Of a DNA stretch of 15,363 bases, positions 7,831 to 13,333 are shown in pieces. The DNA comes from an uncultured beta proteobacterium (GTDB lineage Bacteria > Pseudomonadota > Gammaproteobacteria > Burkholderiales > Rhodocyclaceae). Both the position numbers and the translations under genes were made by a program. Numbering within the stretch: position 1 is the stretch's first letter; every line of letters begins with the position of its first letter. The stretch covers positions 1 through 15,363 of the forward strand of contig CAIZKA010000051.1 in NCBI GenBank assembly GCA_903933395.1, written 5' to 3'. The notes under the pieces are model-generated. The model saw nothing but the letters and a program-made list of their open reading frames with translations, did no database searches and was not told where the DNA came from.

Positions 7831-8898
7831 ATGACTGCCACGGTGAACGTCGAACTGTTGGCCACCCTGCAGCCCCTGATGTCGCTGGGCAGCAAGGGCT
7901 TGACCGAATTGCTTCCTCTTTGCCGCACGCACCTGTTCACCCGCGCCACCGATCCGTTTTCCACGACAGACTGGAGCGGCCAGGTGGTCTATCTGGTACG
8001 TGGCCAGCTTCTGGTGAAATTGCTGGATGGTGCATCGCGGGTGCTGGTCGGCGGCCATGATCTGGCGGCGGCCCCGGTGGCGCGCGGCGGGAACTCCCCG
8101 CGTTTCAGCAAGGCGATCACCGATATCGAATTGCTCAGTCTGGAGGAGGATCCGCTGGACATCGTGGTGACCTGGAACCAGTTGGCCAGCTCAAGCGAAC
8201 TCGCCAAAGGCGCCACCGATCAAACCGACTGGCGAAGGATGTCCAGCATGTTCGCAGTGGACAATCTTACGGTCGGCGCGTTTGCCGCCCTTCCGCCGGC
8301 GAACATTCAGGCGCTGCTTGGCAAGTTCGTCCGGGTTCCCGCCAAGCGTGGCGAGACAATTATCAGGCAGGGCGACCCCGGCGATTACTACTACCTGATT
8401 GAAAGCGGCCGGTGCAAGGTTTCCCGGTTGGTCGCCGGCGCTTCGGTGCAACTGGCGGAGATCAAGGAAGGTGATGCCTTTGGCGAAGAAGCCCTGGTGG
8501 CCGATACGGTGCGCAACGCGACCGTGGTGATGAATACCGACGGCATGCTGTTGCGCCTGTCGAAGGAAGACTTTAACCAGTTGTTGCTCGCACCGCTGTT
8601 GCAAAGAGTGACCGGTACGGAAGCCGAGCGGCGGGTTACCGCCGGCGCACATTGGATCGATGTGCGGTTTCCGGCCGAATATCAGAGCGACGGCTATCCC
8701 GGTGCCATCAACATCCCGCTCAACGACATTCGTCCAGCCTCCGCGGCGCTTGATCCGGCATTCGAATACATTGTTTATTGCCAGACGGGGCGTCGTAGTT
8801 CCGCTGCCGCATTTCTGCTTTCCCAGCGCGGACTTCATGCAACCCTCCTTGAAGGCGGCATGAGGGCGCATGCTGGCGCCATGGAGTCAAGCGAATGA
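7831..8898 (+). CDS. Cyclic-nucleotide-binding protein fused to a rhodanese domain
   Basis: 355 residues, no membrane segment. The N-terminal third (about 15-115) looks like a degenerate cyclic-nucleotide-binding domain (VYLVRGQLLVKLL, then ITDIELLSLEED) lacking the phosphate-binding cassette. The middle (about 140-255) is a complete one: GETIIRQGDPGDYYYLIESG, then a cassette with EGDAFGEEALVADTVRNATV, in which Gly218-Glu219 and Arg228 would hold the cyclic phosphate and ribose. The C-terminal part (about 270-350) is a rhodanese domain with IDVRFPAEY, GAINIPLNDI and the active-site loop CQTGRRS (Cys317), so sulfur transfer is possible. There is no DNA-binding helix-turn-helix, so this is not a CRP-type regulator. 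It begins 2 bases after the phosphodiesterase stop and overlaps the next gene by 4 bases. The likely job is a cAMP effector that gates the rhodanese or relays to the ATPase; the rhodanese substrate is unknown. Confidence 0.88.
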   Translation: MTATVNVELLATLQPLMSLGSKGLTELLPLCRTHLFTRATDPFSTTDWSGQVVYLVRGQLLVKLLDGASRVLVGGHDLAAAPVARGGNSPRFSKAITDIELLSLEEDPLDIVVTWNQLASSSELAKGATDQTDWRRMSSMFAVDNLTVGAFAALPPANIQALLGKFVRVPAKRGETIIRQGDPGDYYYLIESGRCKVSRLVAGASVQLAEIKEGDAFGEEALVADTVRNATVVMNTDGMLLRLSKEDFNQLLLAPLLQRVTGTEAERRVTAGAHWIDVRFPAEYQSDGYPGAINIPLNDIRPASAALDPAFEYIVYCQTGRRSSAAAFLLSQRGLHATLLEGGMRAHAGAMESSE

Positions 8899-11264
8899 GT
8901 GCCGTACCTGCCGAAGCCGCCGTGTCAGATGTCGATAGCCGCCTGGCATTCTTCAAGAACCTGCAGATTGTTACCAACAAGGTTCATGCCACCTCCAACA
9001 TTGACGAAATCATGCTGGAGCTTTCCAGCGAGATCTGCAGCCTGTTCAATGCCGATCGCCTTACGATCTATTCCGTCGGCGAGGACAAGGCGTCCATTGT
9101 TTCAAAAATCAAGACGGGCCTGACCTCGTTCAAGGATCTGCGCCTGCCGATCGCCGACCAGAGCATTGCGGGCCATGTTGCGCTGGCCAAGAAGACCGTG
9201 AATATCCGCGACGTCTATGACGATGCGGAACTCAAGGCGATCAATCCATCCTTGCGCTTCCTGCAGGAAGTTGACAAACGCACCGGGTATCGGACCAAGC
9301 AGATGCTCGTCGCGCCGGTCGTCGATGCGCAGAATAACGAACTGCTCGGCGTCGTTCAGCTCATCAACAACAAGGCGGGCAGTCCTTTTGCCGCGGTCGC
9401 CCAGGAAGGCGTCAAAGGCCTGTGCGAGACGCTGGCGATCGCATTTACCCAGCGAAGCAAGCCGGCGGCCGCAGTCAAGACAAAGTACGACTTCCTGGTA
9501 TCCGATGCCGTCATCTCCCCGCAGGAACTTGAACTGGCAACACGCACCGCGCGCCGGAAGAATCTCGACATCGAAGAAGTTCTGGTCAACGAGTTCCAGG
9601 TCAAGCATCAGGCTCTGGGTGTGGCGCTGGGCAAGTTCTTCAATGTACCTTACGAACCGTTCAAGTCGGACCGCATCAAGCCCGCCGATTTGCTGAAGAA
9701 CATCAAGCGCGAATTTCTGGAGCAGGGCAAGTGGGCTCCCGTGGAAGAGAGCTCCGAAGGCATCATGGTGGTCTGCCTCGATCCGGAACAGGTCAAGGGT
9801 TCGCGCATCGTCAACAACATTTTCCCGCGCGGGAAAGTCATTTATCGGGTCACCACCAACCACGAGTACATCCAGACCCTCGATCTGCTGTTCGGCGCCA
9901 CCGGCGTCCCCGGCTACACGGATGACAGTTCGGTCGGAGATCTGCTGTCGACGCTTGATGAAGGCGAAATGGATGGCGAAGGCGCTGTCAGCGACGATAT
10001 ATCAGCTGCAGCCGACAACGAACTGGTCAAACTGGTCAATAAAATCATCGTCGACGCCTATCAGATGGGGGTATCGGATATCCACATCGAGCCGGGCCTG
10101 GGCAAGGACAAGGTCCTGATCCGGTTTCGCCGGGACGGTTCGCTGCAGAAGTACATCGAAGTTCCGGCCAGCTACCGCAACGCAATGGTGGCGCGTCTCA
10201 AGATCATGTGCGACCTCGATATTGCAGAGCGCCGCAAGCCCCAGGACGGCAAGATCAAGTTCAAGAAATACGGCCCGCTGGACATCGAACTGCGGGTAGC
10301 CACGATCCCCTCGACGGGCGGCGTCGAAGACGTGGTGATGCGTATCCTGGCCGGCGGTGAGCCGATTCCGCTCGACAAACTGGGGGTGCTGCCGACCAAC
10401 CTGACCAAGCTCAAGGCGACGATTTCCAAGCCCTACGGACTCTTCTTCGTTTGCGGCCCGACCGGTTCCGGCAAGACGACGACGCTGCATTCGGTGCTGG
10501 GTTACCTGAATACTGTCGATACCAAGATATGGACCGCGGAAGATCCGGTCGAAATTACCCAGAAAGGTCTGCGCCAGGTTCAGGTCAACAAGAAGATAAT
10601 GGACTTTCCGATGGTCATGAAGGCCTTCCTGCGGGCCGACCCGGACATCATCATGGTGGGCGAAATGCGCGATGCTGAAACCACCGGCATAGGCATCGAG
10701 GCCTCGCTGACCGGCCACCTGGTGTTCGCCACCCTGCACACCAACAGCGCACCGGAATCGATCATCCGCCTGCTCGACATGGGCATGGACCCCTTCAACT
10801 TCTCCGACGCCCTGCTCGGGATTCTTGCCCAGCGCCTGGCCAAGCGCCTGTGCAAGTGCAAGGAAAGCTATACGCCGGACGCCGAGGAAATCAGGCTGTT
10901 CATGAAGGAATATTGCAGCGAACTCGAAAATACCACGGCGTTCAAGAAGGATATGAAGGCCGCTTACGCAGAGACCGAAGCGCGCCTGCTAAAGGACTAT
11001 GGCAAGGATGGCAAGTTCGTGTTCACCCGCGCCAAGGGTTGCGATACCTGTGGCGGCAGCGGCTACAAGGGACGTGTCGGCTTGCATGAGTTGATGATAG
11101 GCACCGAGCCGCAGAAGAAGTTGATCGTGGAGCGAGCCCGCGTCGTGCAACTGGTCGCTCAGGCGCTGGAGGATGGCATGCTGACCCTGAAGATGGATGG
11201 TCTGGAAAAGTCCTTGCAAGGGGTGACCGATCTCAAGCAGGTGAGGGCCGTCTGCATTAAATGA
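8895..11264 (+). CDS. GAF-MshEN-type II/IV secretion (PilB/GspE family) ATPase
   Basis: A 789-residue cytoplasmic hexameric-motor ATPase of the family that powers type IV pilus extension and type II secretion. Order: GAF domain (about 20-185); MshEN-like N-terminal domain (about 197-320); acidic linker (about 345-370); ATPase core (about 374-765). Core motifs are intact: Walker A GPTGSGKT with Lys527, Asp box AEDPVE (Glu549/Asp550), Walker B MVGEMRD with Glu590, and His box (His608, His615). The zinc-binding cysteines are unusual: Cys653-x-Cys655 rather than C-x-x-C, then Cys716-x-x-Cys719 about 60 residues later. The GAF domain is an addition not found in ordinary PilB/GspE and carries a partial NKFDE motif (Asn159-Lys160, Phe165, Glu171). 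The ATG overlaps the previous stop (ATGA), with TGGAG upstream. No other pilus or secretion genes are nearby, so it may be a specialised or regulatory motor acting on a machine encoded elsewhere. Confidence 0.92.
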   Translation: MSAVPAEAAVSDVDSRLAFFKNLQIVTNKVHATSNIDEIMLELSSEICSLFNADRLTIYSVGEDKASIVSKIKTGLTSFKDLRLPIADQSIAGHVALAKKTVNIRDVYDDAELKAINPSLRFLQEVDKRTGYRTKQMLVAPVVDAQNNELLGVVQLINNKAGSPFAAVAQEGVKGLCETLAIAFTQRSKPAAAVKTKYDFLVSDAVISPQELELATRTARRKNLDIEEVLVNEFQVKHQALGVALGKFFNVPYEPFKSDRIKPADLLKNIKREFLEQGKWAPVEESSEGIMVVCLDPEQVKGSRIVNNIFPRGKVIYRVTTNHEYIQTLDLLFGATGVPGYTDDSSVGDLLSTLDEGEMDGEGAVSDDISAAADNELVKLVNKIIVDAYQMGVSDIHIEPGLGKDKVLIRFRRDGSLQKYIEVPASYRNAMVARLKIMCDLDIAERRKPQDGKIKFKKYGPLDIELRVATIPSTGGVEDVVMRILAGGEPIPLDKLGVLPTNLTKLKATISKPYGLFFVCGPTGSGKTTTLHSVLGYLNTVDTKIWTAEDPVEITQKGLRQVQVNKKIMDFPMVMKAFLRADPDIIMVGEMRDAETTGIGIEASLTGHLVFATLHTNSAPESIIRLLDMGMDPFNFSDALLGILAQRLAKRLCKCKESYTPDAEEIRLFMKEYCSELENTTAFKKDMKAAYAETEARLLKDYGKDGKFVFTRAKGCDTCGGSGYKGRVGLHELMIGTEPQKKLIVERARVVQLVAQALEDGMLTLKMDGLEKSLQGVTDLKQVRAVCIK

Positions 11265-11297
11265 AAGGCAAAATGGCCCCCCCCACCCCCCGGCCCA

Positions 11298-11385
11298 CGG
11301 CTGGCTTTGCACAGCCAGCCGGCTGCGGCGGCGCAAAGCTTTGCTTTGCGAAACCCCGCCTGCGCCCCCCGCCCCGGGGCGGGGG
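11298..11385 (+). repeat. GC-rich spacer with three inverted repeats
   Basis: Three hairpins stand in a row in the 190-base gap between the ATPase and the HD-GYP gene. An 8-bp stem pairs 11298-11305 with 11314-11321. A 7-bp stem pairs CGCAAAG (11332-11338) with CTTTGCG (11344-11350). A perfect 20-base GC palindrome (11366-11385) is centred on CCCC/GGGG. None is followed by a T run, so this is not a standard terminator, though it could attenuate or process the message between the two genes. The C-runs and stacked hairpins resemble the REP-like dispersed repeats found between genes in many proteobacteria. Confidence 0.6.
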
Positions 11386-11444
11386 CTACTGGTTTGCTCG
11401 CTGCGCTCGATTGCCACGTGGCGCTTGCAGGTGTGTTTCAAGTT

Positions 11445-11449
11445 AAGGA
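11445..11449 (+). promoter_or_regulatory. Ribosome binding site that sets the HD-GYP gene start
   Basis: AAGGA lies five bases before the ATG at 11455. The alternative ATG at 11449 overlaps this site, and the open frame continuing back to 11341 lies inside the hairpin-rich spacer and encodes nothing domain-like. Confidence 0.7.
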
Positions 11450-11454
11450 TGGCC

Positions 11455-13080
11455 ATGGACAGTTCCAGCGACCTGTTTCGCCGCCTCGAACAACTCAACG
11501 CCATCGGCGCTGCGCTCTCCAAGGAACGCGACATCAACCGGCTGCTGGAACGCATCCTGATTGCGGCCAAGACCATCACCCATGCCGATGGCGGAACGCT
11601 GTACCGCATGACCGAGGACGGCAACGCGCTGCGTTTCGAGATCCTGCGCACCGACTCGCTGCACATCGCGATGGGCGGCACCACCGGCAATCCCATCAAT
11701 TTCCCGAATTTGCCGCTTTCCAACGACAAGGGCGAATCGAACGACTCGATGGTGGCCGCCTATGCCGCCATCCACGACAAGACGGTCAATATCGCCGATG
11801 CCTACACCGAGGCCGGTTTCGACTTCTCCGGCACCCGCAGTTTCGATCAGCGCACCGGATATCGCTCGCAGTCTTTCCTCACGGTGCCGATGAAGAACCA
11901 CGAGGGCGAGATCATCGGCGTGCTGCAACTCATCAATGCCCAGGATCCGCATACGCACCAGGTCAATCCGTTTTCCTCGGCCGACCAGAGCCTGGCGGAA
12001 TCGCTTGCCTCGCAGGCGGCCATCGCCCTGACCAATCGCCTGTTGATCACCCAGCTCGAAGAGCTTTTCGAGGCCTTCATCAACCTGATCAACCTGGCGA
12101 TCGACGAAAAGTCGCCCTATACCGGCGGCCATTGCCAGCGCGTGCCGGCCCTGACCATGATGCTGGCCGAGGCGACAGACGCAACGCAGGACGGACCCCT
12201 GGCGTCGTTCCACATGGACGAGCGCGATCGCTACGAACTCAAGATCGCCGGCCTGCTGCACGATTGCGGCAAGGTCACGACGCCGGTCCACGTGGTCGAC
12301 AAGGCGACCAAGCTGCAGACCCTCTACGATCGAATTCACCTGATCGATACCCGATTCGAGGTGCTCAAGCGGGACGCCGAAATTCACGCCCTGCGCCGGC
12401 AATTGGTCCTGCGCGAAAACATGGTCGACGTCGCGGCCGAGGCGCAGATCTGGCAGGACTATCAGGATGAAGTCCTTGTGCTGGATGCGGATCGTGGCTT
12501 CCTGCGCCAGACCAATGTCGGCGGCGAGGCGATGAAAGAAGCCGACCAGCAGCGCGTGCGCGACATCGGCAGCCGTCGCAAGTGGCGCAATGTCGATGGT
12601 GTCGAAACCGAGTTCCTTACGGCCGACGAGGTCGTCAACCTGACCATTCGCGCCGGCACCCTGACGCTGAAGGAGCGCGACATCATCAATCACCACATAG
12701 TCGCCACCATCAAGATGCTGGAACAACTGCCGTGGCCGCGGCATCTGACCAAGGTGCCGGAATACGCCGGCGGACATCACGAACGCATGGACGGCAAGGG
12801 CTATCCCAAGGGCCTGACCCGCGAGCAGATGTCCGTGCAGGCACGCATGATGGGCATCGCCGACATCTTCGAGGCGCTGACCGCCCGCGACCGCCCCTAC
12901 AAACCCGGCATGAAGCTGTCGCAGGCCATGGGCATCATGGCCAATTTCAAGAAGGGCGGTCACATCGATCCCGACCTGTTCGATGTTTTCGTGAAACAGG
13001 GCGTCTATCGGCGTTACGCCGAGCAGTTTCTTGACGCGGCGCAGATCGATGCTGTGGATGAGCCGGCGCTAACGGCGTGA
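11455..13080 (+). CDS. GAF and HD-GYP domain protein, predicted cyclic di-GMP phosphodiesterase
   Basis: 541 residues, soluble. The N-terminal GAF domain (about 15-195) includes RTGYRSQSFLTVP and GVLQLINAQ. The HD-GYP domain follows from about 210. It has YTGGHCQRV (His226), HDCGK (His269, Asp270, Lys273), HHERMDGKGYP (His441, His442, Gly449-Tyr450-Pro451), and then ARMMGIADIFEALTARDRPY. These are the metal ligands and the GYP signature of enzymes that hydrolyse c-di-GMP. About 170 residues separate the HD from the HHE..GYP element, around 100 more than in a compact HD-GYP domain; the insert starts near DKATKLQTLYDRIHLIDTRFE and is predicted helical and charged. From memory, this insert-bearing form recurs in other proteobacteria, so it may be a subfamily trait. 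The gene follows the ATPase after a 190-base repeat-rich spacer, so it is either the last gene of the operon or separately transcribed. Its GAF domain resembles that of the ATPase, hinting at a shared ligand. Confidence 0.9.
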   Translation: MDSSSDLFRRLEQLNAIGAALSKERDINRLLERILIAAKTITHADGGTLYRMTEDGNALRFEILRTDSLHIAMGGTTGNPINFPNLPLSNDKGESNDSMVAAYAAIHDKTVNIADAYTEAGFDFSGTRSFDQRTGYRSQSFLTVPMKNHEGEIIGVLQLINAQDPHTHQVNPFSSADQSLAESLASQAAIALTNRLLITQLEELFEAFINLINLAIDEKSPYTGGHCQRVPALTMMLAEATDATQDGPLASFHMDERDRYELKIAGLLHDCGKVTTPVHVVDKATKLQTLYDRIHLIDTRFEVLKRDAEIHALRRQLVLRENMVDVAAEAQIWQDYQDEVLVLDADRGFLRQTNVGGEAMKEADQQRVRDIGSRRKWRNVDGVETEFLTADEVVNLTIRAGTLTLKERDIINHHIVATIKMLEQLPWPRHLTKVPEYAGGHHERMDGKGYPKGLTREQMSVQARMMGIADIFEALTARDRPYKPGMKLSQAMGIMANFKKGGHIDPDLFDVFVKQGVYRRYAEQFLDAAQIDAVDEPALTA

Positions 13081-13145
13081 TTCTTGCTGCCCCCCTGAGT
13101 TCTGTCGCAATTCCCGAAACCGCGGATTGAGTTCCCGTTGTCAAG

Positions 13146-13164
13146 AGTCGGCGCTGGCGACACG
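13146..13164 (+). repeat. 19-base dispersed intergenic repeat, copy 2
   Basis: This is an exact, same-orientation copy of the 19 bases at 258-276, located 65 bases after the HD-GYP stop and 3 bases before a -35-like element. Unlike copy 1, no terminator hairpin follows. Confidence 0.6.
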
Positions 13165-13167
13165 GCA

Positions 13168-13196
13168 TTGATCGAACCGTTCACCTGACCTAGAAT
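13168..13196 (+). promoter_or_regulatory. Probable sigma70-type promoter for the glycosyltransferase gene
   Basis: TTGATC (13168-13173; 4 of 6 bases of the -35 consensus) and TAGAAT (13191-13196; 5 of 6 of the -10 consensus) are separated by the ideal 17 bases. Transcription would begin near 13203, giving an untranslated leader of about 130 bases before the ATG at 13334. The 253-base gap 13081-13333 holds nothing else that I can recognise apart from the 19-base repeat; there is no clear terminator after the HD-GYP gene. Confidence 0.55.
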
Positions 13197-13333
13197 CCGA
13201 AACCCAAGCCGTGAGCCATCGGGACAAAGAGCGGAGTCTGCGATGGCATGCCTGCAAGACTGCGTGATCGTGCTTTCCTCCGCTGGCTGTCGGAGCAAAA
13301 AGAAAAGCCGACTAAAAACCCGCCCTCAATAAG

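Noticed and set aside
7831..8898. CRP/FNR-type transcription factor
   Set aside because: The cyclic-nucleotide-binding domain is followed by a rhodanese domain, not a helix-turn-helix.
11341..11454. N-terminal extension of the HD-GYP protein back to TTG 11341
   Set aside because: The extension runs through the hairpin-rich spacer, gives a Pro/Arg-rich peptide, and lacks a ribosome site; AAGGA sits correctly for ATG 11455.
11261..12470. Alternative + strand open frames across the start of the HD-GYP gene
   Set aside because: They overlap the GAF-coding frame, are rich in His, Arg, Gly and Pro, and have no domain.
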